NCBI RefSeq assembly: GCF_024600715.1
Contig: NZ_CP102332.1
Span: 2,170,001 to 2,234,000 of the forward strand
Direction of reading: 5' to 3'
DNA length: 64,000 nt
DNA from: Streptomyces changanensis
GTDB lineage: Bacteria; Actinomycetota; Actinomycetes; Streptomycetales; Streptomycetaceae
Made by a program: the position numbers and the translations under genes. The notes below the pieces were generated by a model. The model was given only the letters and a program-made list of their open reading frames with translations. It had not been told where the DNA came from and made no database searches. Of the stretch, positions 1 through 8,010 are shown in pieces. Each line of letters opens with the position of its first letter. Within the stretch, counting starts at the first letter, position 1.

Positions 1-160
1 AGAGTGATCGACGCGACGCTATGGAGCGGAACGGCACGGAGTCAACGCGTTATCGACGGCGGCGTGGCTCGTGGCGACAAAGCGCGGACGCGCCCCGGGA
101 GGACGCCGCCGAGGGTGTTGACGCCGGATCACACCGGCCCTACCGTCACAGCAAGCGAAC

Positions 161-173
161 AGGAAACTTTCCT
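161..173. promoter_or_regulatory. Putative ROK-regulator operator
   Basis: A perfect inverted repeat, AGGAAACTTTCCT, lies about 55 bases upstream of the ROK gene start and continues into CTAACAG. Streptomyces ROK regulators of sugar operons are known to bind operators of this general kind, so an autoregulatory site is likely. The palindrome is seen; the binding is inferred. The rest of bases 1-226 shows no gene I can support. Confidence 0.5.
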
Positions 174-226
174 AACAGTGGTCGGCCGCAGGTTCCCGGC
201 CGTGGTCGAAGGCAGGTGCGCGTCCC

Positions 227-1567
227 TTGTCCGGAAGCAGTCCCGGTGTCCCCGGTACCCCCCGCGTGCTGCGGGCGATGAACGATCGGGCCGCGCTCGA
301 TCTGCTGTTGGCGCACGGGCCGTTGTCGCGGGCGCGGATCGGGCGGTTGACCGGGCTGTCGAAGCCGACCGCGTCGCAGCTGCTCGCGCGGCTGGAGGCG
401 GCCGGGCTGGTCGTGGCGACCGGGACGAGCGAGGGGCGGCCCGGGCCGAACGCGCAGTTGTACGGGGTGAATCCGCGGGCCGCGTACGCCGCCGGGCTCG
501 ACGTGAACCCGCGGCGCGTCCGCGCGGCCGTCGCCGACGTGACCGGCGCGGTGGTCGGGGAGTTCGAGCTGCGCACCCCGCGGCGCGGCGGGCCCGGGGC
601 GGTGCGGCAGGTGACCGAGGCGCTGGACGGCGCGGTGAAGGCGGCCGGGCTGACCCTCGGCGACGTGCACCGGCTGGTGATCGGCACGCCCGGCGCGTTC
701 GACCCGTCGACCGGCCGGCTGCGGTACGCCTCGCACCTGCCCGGGTGGCACGGGCCGACCCTGCTGGAGGAACTGGCCGCCGCGCTGCCCGCACCGGTCG
801 AGTACGAGAACGACGTCAACCTCGTGGCCGTCGCCGAGCAGCGCCTCGGCGCCGCCGCCGGGTACGGCGACTTCGTCCTGCTGTGGAGCGAGGAGGGGCT
901 CGGCGCGGCCCTCGTGCTGGGCGGGCGGCTGCACCGCGGGTACACCGGCGGCGCCGGCGAGGTCGGGTTCATGCCGGTGCCGGGCGCGCCGCTCGTACGG
1001 AACGTCGCCAAGGCCGGCAGCGGCGGGTTCCAGGAGCTCGCCGGGGGCCAGGTCCTCCCCCGGCTGGCCCGCGAGCTGGGGCTCGCCGTGCCGGCGGGGC
1101 CGTACCCGGAGGTCGCCGTGCGGCTGTTGGAGCGGGCCGCCGCGGCGGTGACCGGGGCAGCGGCGGCCGGGGCGGCGGTGGCCGGCTCGACGGTGACCGG
1201 CTCGGGCGCCGGGGCCGGCGGCGCCGGCAGGAACGCGGAGCCCACCGGGGCCGGCGGCGCCGGGGCCGGGGCCGCCCGCGCCGGGGCGTACGCGCGGTTG
1301 CTCGACGTCTACGCCACCGGGCTGGCCACCGGGCTCGCCTCGCTCGTCGCCGTCCTCGACCCGGAGCTGGTCGTGCTCTCCGGTGACGTGGCCGTCGCGG
1401 GCGGCGAGGCGCTGTGCGAGCGGGTGCGGGCGGAGCTCGGGGAGCTGGCCGCCGCCCTGCCGCGGCTGGTCCTCGGCGGCGTGCGGGAGCACCCGGTGCT
1501 GCGGGGCGCTCTGGAGGTCGCCCTGGCCGCCACCCGCGACGACGTGTTCGACACCTCCGTGCGCTGA
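227..1567 (+). CDS. ROK family transcriptional regulator
   Basis: 446 aa from a TTG start. The N-terminus carries a winged helix-turn-helix (about residues 15-70, LSRARIGRLTGLSKPTASQ), followed by a ROK/ASKHA-fold domain with the acidic DVNLVAVAEQRLG and GGAGEVGFMPV segments. The zinc-binding CxCGxxGC motif usual in ROK kinases and in many ROK repressors is absent; that stretch reads VRNVAKAGSGGFQELAGG. A Gly/Ala/Thr-rich low-complexity insert lies at about 1140-1290. Its position upstream of a sugar transporter remnant, a GH4 glycosidase and a sugar kinase makes it the probable sugar-responsive repressor of that operon. Substrate cannot be told from sequence. Confidence 0.85.
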   Translation: MSGSSPGVPGTPRVLRAMNDRAALDLLLAHGPLSRARIGRLTGLSKPTASQLLARLEAAGLVVATGTSEGRPGPNAQLYGVNPRAAYAAGLDVNPRRVRAAVADVTGAVVGEFELRTPRRGGPGAVRQVTEALDGAVKAAGLTLGDVHRLVIGTPGAFDPSTGRLRYASHLPGWHGPTLLEELAAALPAPVEYENDVNLVAVAEQRLGAAAGYGDFVLLWSEEGLGAALVLGGRLHRGYTGGAGEVGFMPVPGAPLVRNVAKAGSGGFQELAGGQVLPRLARELGLAVPAGPYPEVAVRLLERAAAAVTGAAAAGAAVAGSTVTGSGAGAGGAGRNAEPTGAGGAGAGAARAGAYARLLDVYATGLATGLASLVAVLDPELVVLSGDVAVAGGEALCERVRAELGELAAALPRLVLGGVREHPVLRGALEVALAATRDDVFDTSVR

Positions 1568-1597
1568 CCGTCCGTCCCCGACGACAGGAGACCCGCC

Positions 1598-2040
1598 ATG
1601 CCCCCGCCCGCGCTCCGGCGCCCGCGTCCGCTCGGCGCGGCCGCCGTGTGCATGGCCTTGGCCCTGGCCCGCGTCGGCTGTACCGGCTCGGCGGGCGGCG
1701 GGGCCCACGACGACCCGCACACGAAGGGGACGTTCACCTTCTGGCACCGCTGGTCCGCGCCCAAGGAGGTGGCGGCGGTCGACGCGGGCATCGAGCGTTC
1801 AAGGACGCGCACCCGAACATCACGGTGGAGGCTGTCCCCAACGTCACCGATGGCAAGACCCAGCAGGCGTTGCGCGCCGGCGGGTCCGGCGCCCCGGACG
1901 TGGAACTGCACGCGGACCACACGGGCTGGAACCTGACGATGGCCGCGGCGGTGCTCGTGATGGCACCGGTCGTCGTCGTGTTCTTCTTCGCCCAGAAGGC
2001 TTTCGTCGAGGGCGTCACGCTCACCGGAGTGAAGGGGTAG
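1598..2040 (+). pseudogene. Fused remnant of ABC sugar transporter (SBP N-term + permease C-term)
   Basis: The ATG at 1598 follows a good ribosome site (GACAGGAG) and opens a lipoprotein signal peptide and the start of an extracellular sugar-binding protein (GTFTFWHRWSAPKEV). Near 1793-1798 the frame shifts: the continuation FKDAHPNITVEAVPN is in the +1 frame. After roughly 1917 the same frame abruptly becomes the last 35 or so residues of a MalG-type permease (WNLTMAAAVLVMAPVVVVFF, ending TLTGVKG, stop at 2038-2040). So one deletion removed most of the binding protein, the whole first permease and most of the second, and a frameshift hits the leftover. The product cannot be a working transporter. 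Confidence 0.85.
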
Positions 2041-2050
2041 GGGAAACACC

Positions 2051-3457
2051 TTGAACACGTCCAGCACGGCCGGCACGGCCGGCACGGCCGGCACGGCCGG
2101 CACGGCCAACACGTCCGGAGCATCCGACACGTCCGACGCGGTGAAGACGGTGAACGCGGTGAAGACGGTGAACGCGGTGAACGCGGGTGGCATGAGACTC
2201 GTGGTGGTCGGGGGTGGTTCCACCTACACCCCGGAGCTGGTCGACGGCTTCGCGCGGCTGCGGGACGCGCTGCCCCTCGACGAGCTGGTCCTCGTCGACC
2301 CGGCGGCCGAGCGCCTGGAGGTGGTCGGCGGGGTGGCCCGGCGGATCCTGGCCCGGCAGGGCCATCCGGCGAAGGTCACGACCACCACCGACCTGGACGC
2401 GGCCGCCGATGGCGCGGACGCGGTCCTGCTCCAGCTGCGCGTGGGCGGGCAGGCGGCCCGGCAGCAGGACGAGACGTGGCCGCTGGAGTGCGGCTGCGTG
2501 GGGCAGGAGACGACGGGCGCGGGCGGTCTCGCCAAGGCGCTGCGGACGGTGCCGGTCGTCCTCGACATCGCCGAGCGGGTCCGGCGGGCCGCCCCGGACG
2601 CCTGGATCGTCGACTTCACCAACCCCGTCGGCATCGTCACCCGCGCGCTCCTCGACGCCGGGCACCGGGCGGTCGGGCTGTGCAACGTCGCCATCGGCCT
2701 CCAGCGGAAGTTCGCGGCGCTGCTGGGCGCGGCCCCCGCGGAGGTGCACCTGGAGCACGTCGGGCTCAACCACCTCACGTGGGAGCTGGGCGTACGGCTC
2801 GGCGGGCCGGACGGGCCGGACGTGCTGCCGGCACTGCTCGCGGAGCACGGCGAAGCGGTCGCGGACGACCTGCGGCTGCCGCGCGGCCTGCTGGACCGGC
2901 TCGGCGTCGTCCCCTCGTACTACCTGCGCTATTTCTACGCCCACGACCAGGTCGTGGACGAGCTGCGGGCCGGGCCGTCGCGGGCCGCCGCGGTCGCCGA
3001 CATGGAGCGCCGGCTGCTGCGGATGTACGCCGATCCCGCGCTGGACGAGAAGCCGGCGCTGCTGGCGGAGCGGGGCGGCGCCTTCTACTCGGAGGCCGCC
3101 GTCGACCTGGTGGCGTCGCTGCTCGGCGGCCGGGGCGGCGCGGTGCAGGTGGTGAACGCCCGCAACGCCGGCACGCTGCCGTTCCTGCCGGACGACGCGG
3201 TGGTGGAGGTGCAGGCCGCCGTGGACGGCACGGGCGTGCGGCCGCTGCCGGCGCGCCCGCTGGACCCGCTGTACGCGGGGCTCGTCGCGCACGTCGCCGC
3301 GTACGAGGAGCTGGCGCTGGACGCGGCGCTGCGCGGCGGCCGGGAGCGGGTGTTCCGGGCGCTGCTCGCACACCCGCTGGTCGGCCAGTACGGGTACGCC
3401 GACACGCTCACGGACCGGCTGGTCGCGCACAACCGGGAGCACCTGGCGTGGGCGTGA
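2051..3457 (+). CDS. 6-phospho-beta-glucosidase (glycoside hydrolase family 4)
   Basis: 468 aa from TTG 2051, or 421 aa from ATG 2192. GH4 enzymes cleave 6-phospho-glycosides with NAD+ and Mn2+ through a redox mechanism. Seen: the Rossmann start MRLVVVGGGSTYTPEL, the QETTGAGGLAKALRTVPV segment, FTNPVGIVTRAL, the metal-binding Cys-Asn of GLCNVAIG and the His of GLNHLTW. Family members normally begin at the 2192 methionine, but the better ribosome site (AGGGGA at about 2039-2044) precedes the TTG, and the extra 47 residues are translated tandem repeats. Cytoplasmic. Its stop overlaps the kinase start, so the two are co-translated. With the transporter lost, its substrate must arrive by another route. 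Confidence 0.88.
   Translation: MNTSSTAGTAGTAGTAGTANTSGASDTSDAVKTVNAVKTVNAVNAGGMRLVVVGGGSTYTPELVDGFARLRDALPLDELVLVDPAAERLEVVGGVARRILARQGHPAKVTTTTDLDAAADGADAVLLQLRVGGQAARQQDETWPLECGCVGQETTGAGGLAKALRTVPVVLDIAERVRRAAPDAWIVDFTNPVGIVTRALLDAGHRAVGLCNVAIGLQRKFAALLGAAPAEVHLEHVGLNHLTWELGVRLGGPDGPDVLPALLAEHGEAVADDLRLPRGLLDRLGVVPSYYLRYFYAHDQVVDELRAGPSRAAAVADMERRLLRMYADPALDEKPALLAERGGAFYSEAAVDLVASLLGGRGGAVQVVNARNAGTLPFLPDDAVVEVQAAVDGTGVRPLPARPLDPLYAGLVAHVAAYEELALDAALRGGRERVFRALLAHPLVGQYGYADTLTDRLVAHNREHLAWA
2063..2185. repeat. Two 9-bp minisatellites in the 5' end of the GH4 gene
   Basis: Five tandem copies of a 9-mer (consensus GGCACGGCC) run from 2063 to 2107. Five units of the type GTGAASRCG (alternating GTGAAGACG and GTGAACGCG) run from 2141 to 2185. 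Both arrays keep the reading frame of the downstream gene if it starts at 2051, encoding AGT and VKTVNA repeats. Confidence 0.85.
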
Positions 3458-4488
3458 CCCCGGCCGCGGCCGTGCTCGCGGTCGACGCGGGCAACAGCAA
3501 GACGGACGTGGCGCTCGTCGCCGCCGACGGGACGGTCCTCGGCACCGCGCGCGGCGGCGGCTTCCAACCCCAGGCGGTGGGGGTCGAGGCGGCCGTCGAC
3601 GTGGTGGCGGCGGCGGTGCGGGCGGCCGTGCGGGACGCGGGGCCCCGGTGGGACGCGCCCGGCGGCGGACCGTACGCGGCGCACGTGTCGGCGTGCCTGG
3701 CCAACGCCGACCTGCCGGTGGAGGAGGAACAGCTCACCCGCGCCGTGGGGGCGCGCGCCTGGGGCGCGTCGACCACCGTGCGCAACGACACGTTCGCGGT
3801 GCTGCGGGCCGGGGTCGACGAGCCGCGGGGCGTCGCCGTGGTGTGCGGGGCCGGCATCAACTGCGTCGGCATGCTGCCCGACGGGCGGACGGCCCGCTTC
3901 CTGGCCGTGGGCCGCCTCTCCGGGGACTGGGGCGGCGGTGCCGGCCTGGCGGACGAGGCGCTGTGGCACGCGGCGCGGGCCGAGGACGGGCGGGGCGGGC
4001 CGACGGAACTGGCCCGCGCGCTGCCAGCGCACTTCCACCTGGCGTCGATGCGCGCGCTGATCGAGGCGCTGCACCTGGGCCGTATCCCGGCCCGGCGGCG
4101 GCACGAGCTGGCGCCCGTGCTGTTCGCCGTCGCCGCGGCCGGTGACCCGGTGGCGCGGGGGCTGGTGGAGCGGCTGGCGGGAGAGGTCGTGGCCATGGCG
4201 GGGGTGGCCCTGGAGCGCCTGGGCCTGGCCCAGACGCGGGTCCCGGTGCCGGTGGTGCTGGGCGGGGGCGTCCTGGCGGCCGGGCACCGGGACCTGGACA
4301 CCCGGATCGCCGCCCTGTTGCGGGAACGGGCGCCCGCGGCGGTACCGCGCGTGGTGACCGCGCCGCCGGTGCTGGGCGCGGCGCTGCTGGGGCTGGACCA
4401 CGTGGCGGCGCCGGCGGCGGCCGGGGCGGCGCTGCGCGCGCACTACGCGGCGGCCGCGAACCGGGCGGCGGCGGACCACGTGCGGTGA
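3448..4488 (+). CDS. BadF/BadG/BcrA-type sugar kinase (N-acetylglucosamine kinase-like)
   Basis: 346 aa. ASKHA-fold ATPase of the BadF/BadG family, usually annotated as N-acetylglucosamine kinase when next to GH4 and ABC sugar genes. Seen: the phosphate-1 loop AVLAVDAGNSKTDVALV at the N-terminus, the GVAVVCGAGINCVG phosphate-2 region, GRLSGDWGGGAGLADEA, and the adenosine region VPVVLGGGVL near the C-terminus. GTG 3448 has GGAG 8 bases upstream; GTG 3454, which overlaps the GH4 stop, is the alternative. It would phosphorylate the sugar released or imported by this locus; the exact substrate is unknown. Confidence 0.85.
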   Translation: MGVTPAAAVLAVDAGNSKTDVALVAADGTVLGTARGGGFQPQAVGVEAAVDVVAAAVRAAVRDAGPRWDAPGGGPYAAHVSACLANADLPVEEEQLTRAVGARAWGASTTVRNDTFAVLRAGVDEPRGVAVVCGAGINCVGMLPDGRTARFLAVGRLSGDWGGGAGLADEALWHAARAEDGRGGPTELARALPAHFHLASMRALIEALHLGRIPARRRHELAPVLFAVAAAGDPVARGLVERLAGEVVAMAGVALERLGLAQTRVPVPVVLGGGVLAAGHRDLDTRIAALLRERAPAAVPRVVTAPPVLGAALLGLDHVAAPAAAGAALRAHYAAAANRAAADHVR

Positions 4489-4523
4489 GACGGGGGTCCG
4501 GCCCGCGGGGCCCCGGAGTGACG

Positions 4524-4544
4524 GGGGTCCGGCCTGCCGGCCCC
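4524..4544 (+). terminator. Putative terminator hairpin after sugar operon
   Basis: A GC-only hairpin (GGGG-T-CCGG, loop CCTG, CCGG-CCCC, one bulged T) follows the kinase stop by 36 bases. A similar GGGGTCCGGCC element just upstream makes a near-repeat. No T-tract follows, as is common for Streptomyces terminators. Confidence 0.4.
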
Positions 4545-4845
4545 GGGGGTGAGGGGGACGGGCGGGACGCTGCCGGTCGGGCCACGCGCGGGGATCGCCG
4601 CCGGTGAACCGCACGCGGGAGCGGTCGACGGGCCGGCGCGGGCGCGGACGGCGCGGGCGGGGGCACGGCGGGCGCGGGCGGGGCGCGGGCGGGGCGCGGG
4701 CGCCGGTGGTGGGCACCGGGGCGGGGGCACGATCAGAACAAGATCCAGTCAATACCGGTGTGTGCACGGCCCCTTGCGGCCATACTGCTGGCCGGACCGC
4801 ACCGTGGGGACGGGGGCGGCCGGCCGGCGACGAGGGGGAGGGCAC
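4545..4845. other. Intergenic GC-rich leader before the pknG-type operon
   Basis: About 300 bases without a supportable gene. It is dominated by GCGGGC/GGCGCG tracts up to about 4710, then drops to an AT-containing stretch (about 4733-4765, around CAGAACAAGATCC and CAGTCAATACC) that is the likeliest promoter area for the seven-gene operon starting at 4846. I cannot assign -35/-10 boxes with confidence. Confidence 0.4.
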
Positions 4846-6504
4846 GTGGCAGGCGTACCGCACGTACCGCACGCACGGCCCGCGCGCCCGGACCCGCCGG
4901 CACCCGAACACCCGGCGGACGGCCCGAACGTCGCGGAGGGCGCGTACGTCCGAGGCGCCCCCGAGGCCCCCGAAGCCCCGGAAGAGCCGGAAGAGCCGGA
5001 AGAGCCTGAAGACCCGGAGGTACCGCCCGCCCCGAGCGCCCCGAGCGCCACGGACGTCTCGGGCATCTCGGCGGGCGCGTACGTCCCTGCAGCCCCTTAC
5101 GCCCCCGAAGGCCCGTACGCCCCGGACAGCCCGTACGTCCCGGAGGCGGCGGGAGACCCGCGCGGTGGAGGGTTCGGCGGGCGCGCCGCCGGACCGGTGG
5201 GCGGCCGGGCGCGGTTGCGGGCCGTCGTGGCCACGCCACCCGGTCGGCTGTGCCTGCTCGGCGCAGTCCTGGCCGCGCTCCTCGTCGCGTTCGGCGCGGT
5301 GACGGCCCTGGAGGTGACCGGCCGGTCCTCCGCCGCCGGTGACGTCGTGGGCCGCAGCCAGCCGCTGAGCGCCGACGCCGCGCACCTCTACCGGTCCCTC
5401 GCCGACGCCGACACGGTCGCCGCCGGTGGCTTCCTCGCCGGCGCGCAGGAACCCGCCGACCTGCGCGAGCGGTACGACACGGACGTCGCCACCGCCGCCC
5501 GGCTGCTGGTGAAGGCCGCGGCCGACGCCGGTGCCGGCGGCGCCGGCGGCCCGTCCCGGTCGGCGGACGAGATCGCCACCCTCAACGAGCGGCTTCCCGT
5601 CTACACGGGACTCGTCGAGCGGGCCCGCGCCGCGAACCGCCAGGGCCTGCCGCTCGGCGGCGCCTACCTCCGGTACGCCAACGGGCACATGACGACCGAT
5701 CTGCTCCCCGCGGCGCAGCGCCTGTACGCGGCGGAGACGGCGCGGCTCGCCGAGGACGAGCGCCGGGCGCGCGCCTGGCCGGTGCCCTCCCTCGCCGTGG
5801 GCGCGCTGGCGCTGGCCGTGCTCGCCGCGGCGCAGTGGCGCGACTACCGGCGCACCCACCGCGTGCTGAACCCGGGGCTGGTGGCCGCGGCGGCCGCCAC
5901 CGCGGTGGCGCTGCTGTGGCTGGCGGGCGCCCACACCCTCGCGCGTGCGGGCCTGGACGACGCCCGCGTCCACGGCCTGGATTCGCTCAAGGTGCTGAAC
6001 GAGGCCCGGATCGGTTCCCTGAAGGCCCGGGCGAACGAGAACCTGACCCTCGTGGCACGTGGGGCGGTACTGACCGACGACGGCAGGAGCGACAAGTACG
6101 AGACCGACCACGGCGTGGCCATGGCCGGTCTCGACCGGGCGCTCGCCGGGGCGCGCGGGCTGGCCGACGACGAGGCGGGCCGCGCCGCGGTGGAGGAGGC
6201 CGCCCGGTGGACCGCCGAGTGGCGCGAGCGCCACGCCGCCGCGCGGCGCACCAACGACGAGGGCGACTACGACGGCGCGCTGGCACGGGTGGTGGGCGGT
6301 GGCCCGTCGACGGGCGCCGCCTTCGACCGGGTCGACGCGGCGCTGCGCACGGCCGTCGACCACGAGCAGGGCGAGTTCACCCGGGCGGCGGCCCGCGGCC
6401 GCGACGCCCTGGCGGGGCTCCCGACAGGGGCGGCCGTCCTGGCGGCGGTGGCCGCGGTCGCCGCCGTCGCGGGCGTCAACCGCAGGCTGGCGGAGTACCG
6501 GTGA
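4846..6504 (+). CDS. glnX: GlnX-like four-helix membrane sensor protein
   Basis: 552 aa from GTG 4846, preceded by GAGGGGGAG. A Pro/Glu-rich cytoplasmic N-terminus (about residues 1-130, EAPEEPEEPEEPEDPEV) leads to TM1 (about 135-158), a large helical extracytoplasmic domain, two adjacent helices (about 312-329 and 343-361), a second helical extracytoplasmic domain, and TM4 (about 528-545). Two tandem helical sensor domains between four membrane spans match mycobacterial GlnX, which relays the state of the periplasmic binding protein GlnH to kinase PknG. Gene order here (glnX-glnH-x-pknG) supports that reading. The stop overlaps the next start. Confidence 0.75.
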   Translation: MAGVPHVPHARPARPDPPAPEHPADGPNVAEGAYVRGAPEAPEAPEEPEEPEEPEDPEVPPAPSAPSATDVSGISAGAYVPAAPYAPEGPYAPDSPYVPEAAGDPRGGGFGGRAAGPVGGRARLRAVVATPPGRLCLLGAVLAALLVAFGAVTALEVTGRSSAAGDVVGRSQPLSADAAHLYRSLADADTVAAGGFLAGAQEPADLRERYDTDVATAARLLVKAAADAGAGGAGGPSRSADEIATLNERLPVYTGLVERARAANRQGLPLGGAYLRYANGHMTTDLLPAAQRLYAAETARLAEDERRARAWPVPSLAVGALALAVLAAAQWRDYRRTHRVLNPGLVAAAAATAVALLWLAGAHTLARAGLDDARVHGLDSLKVLNEARIGSLKARANENLTLVARGAVLTDDGRSDKYETDHGVAMAGLDRALAGARGLADDEAGRAAVEEAARWTAEWRERHAAARRTNDEGDYDGALARVVGGGPSTGAAFDRVDAALRTAVDHEQGEFTRAAARGRDALAGLPTGAAVLAAVAAVAAVAGVNRRLAEYR

Positions 6505-7994
6505 ACGGCGCGGGGAGGGACGCGGTGGCAGGCCCGGGAAGAGACGCGGCGGCCGGCGGCGGCACGGGTGCCGTGATCGACGGCGGAACAGCCGTCGCGA
6601 CCGGTGACGGAACGGGCCCGGGGACCGGCGGCGGACGGGACGCGGTGACCGGCGGCGGAACGGGCGCCGTGACCGGCGGCGGAACAGCCGCCGTGACCGG
6701 TGGCGGAACAGCCGCCGTGACCGGTGACGGAACAGCCGCCGTGACCGGTGACGGAGCGGCCGCGGCGGCCGGTAGCGGCACGGGCGCCGTGACCGGTGGC
6801 CGGCCGCGCGGCACGCGGGTACCGCGGGTACGGCGCCGGGGCGCGGTCCTCGCCGTGGGACTGGCGTGCGTGCTGGCGGGCGGGCAGGCCGGCGCACCGT
6901 CGGCGGCGTCGATCGGCGCGCCGGTCGCGGCATCGGGCGGGGCGTCGACCGGCGCCCCCGCCGGCACGTCGGCAATCGCGCCCCCGTCACCCGTACCGCC
7001 CGTACCCCCCGTACCACCGGGGCCGCCCGTCAAGCCCGTACCGCCCGTACCACCGGATCCGCCCGTACCACCCGGGGACGAGCGACCCGGCGCCGTCCGG
7101 CCCGTACCGGAGGCCCGGCCCGCCGCCGAGCCGCCGCTGCCCGCCCGGTCGGGGACCTGCCGGAACCCGGAGGCGTCCCTGCCCCCGTCCCGCGCCGAGG
7201 GGCCGGCGGTCGCCGCGATCAGGGCGCGCGGCAGGCTGGTCGTCGGGGTCGACCAGAACAGCTACCGCTGGGGCTACCGCGACTCGGTCAAGGGCACCTT
7301 GGAGGGGTTCGACATCGACCTCGCCCGGGCCATCGCCGCCGACCTCCTCGGCAGCCCCGACGCGATCGTCTTCCGCACCGTCCCCACCGACCAGCGGATA
7401 GCGGCCCTGGTGAGCGGGAAGGTCGACCTGGTCGTACGGACGATGACGATCAACTGCGCCCGGATCCGGCAGGTCGCCTTCTCCACCGCCTACTTCGAGA
7501 CCGGCCAGCAGGTCCTCGCGCCGAAGGACTCGCCGATCACCGGGTACGACGCCTCGCTCGCCGGCCGGCGCGTCTGCACGGCCGAGGGCTCCACGGCGTA
7601 CGAGGCGCTGGACCGCGCCCCGCTCGGCGCGGTCTACCGCGACGCGTACGACGGCACGGCCCGGGACGCCGACCGCCTCACCGTGCCGAACCAGCTGGAC
7701 TGCCTGGTCCGGTTGCAGACCGGGGAGGTGGACGCGGTCGTCACGGACAGCGCCCTGGCCGCCGGGCAGGCCGCGCAGGACCCGGCCGTCGAGCTGAAGG
7801 GCGAGCCGTTCACGACCGAGTACTACGGTGTCGCGGCCAGGCTCGGCGCCGACGACCTGGTGCGGCGGGTGAACCAGGTGCTCGTCGCGTACCGCGCCGG
7901 GCCCTGGACGAAGGCGTACGAGAAGTGGCTGGAGGCGGACCTCCCCGGCATCACCGGGCCGCCCGCACCCATGTACCGGACGAACCGTTCCTGA
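6501..7994 (+). CDS. glnH: GlnH-like amino-acid-binding protein (SBP_bac_3)
   Basis: 497 aa from GTG 6501, overlapping the glnX stop (GTGA). A Gly/Thr-rich repeat region (about residues 20-100) precedes a single hydrophobic segment (RRGAVLAVGLACVLAG, about 112-130), then a Pro-rich linker with many VPPVPP units, then a family 3 periplasmic binding domain from about 236 (IRARGRLVVGVDQNSYRWGY ... LEGFDIDLARAIA). In M. tuberculosis the homologous GlnH binds Asp/Glu/Gln-type ligands and signals through GlnX to PknG rather than feeding a transporter; no ABC permease gene is present here, which fits. The very long cytoplasmic N-terminus is odd for a lipoprotein-type binding protein: no lipobox Cys follows the helix. 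Confidence 0.82.
   Translation: MNGAGRDAVAGPGRDAAAGGGTGAVIDGGTAVATGDGTGPGTGGGRDAVTGGGTGAVTGGGTAAVTGGGTAAVTGDGTAAVTGDGAAAAAGSGTGAVTGGRPRGTRVPRVRRRGAVLAVGLACVLAGGQAGAPSAASIGAPVAASGGASTGAPAGTSAIAPPSPVPPVPPVPPGPPVKPVPPVPPDPPVPPGDERPGAVRPVPEARPAAEPPLPARSGTCRNPEASLPPSRAEGPAVAAIRARGRLVVGVDQNSYRWGYRDSVKGTLEGFDIDLARAIAADLLGSPDAIVFRTVPTDQRIAALVSGKVDLVVRTMTINCARIRQVAFSTAYFETGQQVLAPKDSPITGYDASLAGRRVCTAEGSTAYEALDRAPLGAVYRDAYDGTARDADRLTVPNQLDCLVRLQTGEVDAVVTDSALAAGQAAQDPAVELKGEPFTTEYYGVAARLGADDLVRRVNQVLVAYRAGPWTKAYEKWLEADLPGITGPPAPMYRTNRS
6603..6794. repeat. Eight 24-bp tandem units inside glnH
   Basis: Eight consecutive 24-base units (ending ...GCCGTGACC in most copies) occupy 6603-6794 exactly; the copies at 6675, 6699 and 6723 differ at one or two bases. 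They encode 8-residue units of the type GGGTAAVT. Because the unit is a multiple of three, copy-number change would keep the frame. Confidence 0.9.
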
Positions 7995-8010
7995 GAGCGA
8001 GAGGTGATCG

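Noticed and set aside
146..1747. Long minus-strand open frame opposite the ROK gene
   Set aside because: Typical of very GC-rich DNA; product is Arg/Gly/Pro-rich with no motif, and the plus strand carries a clear ROK protein.
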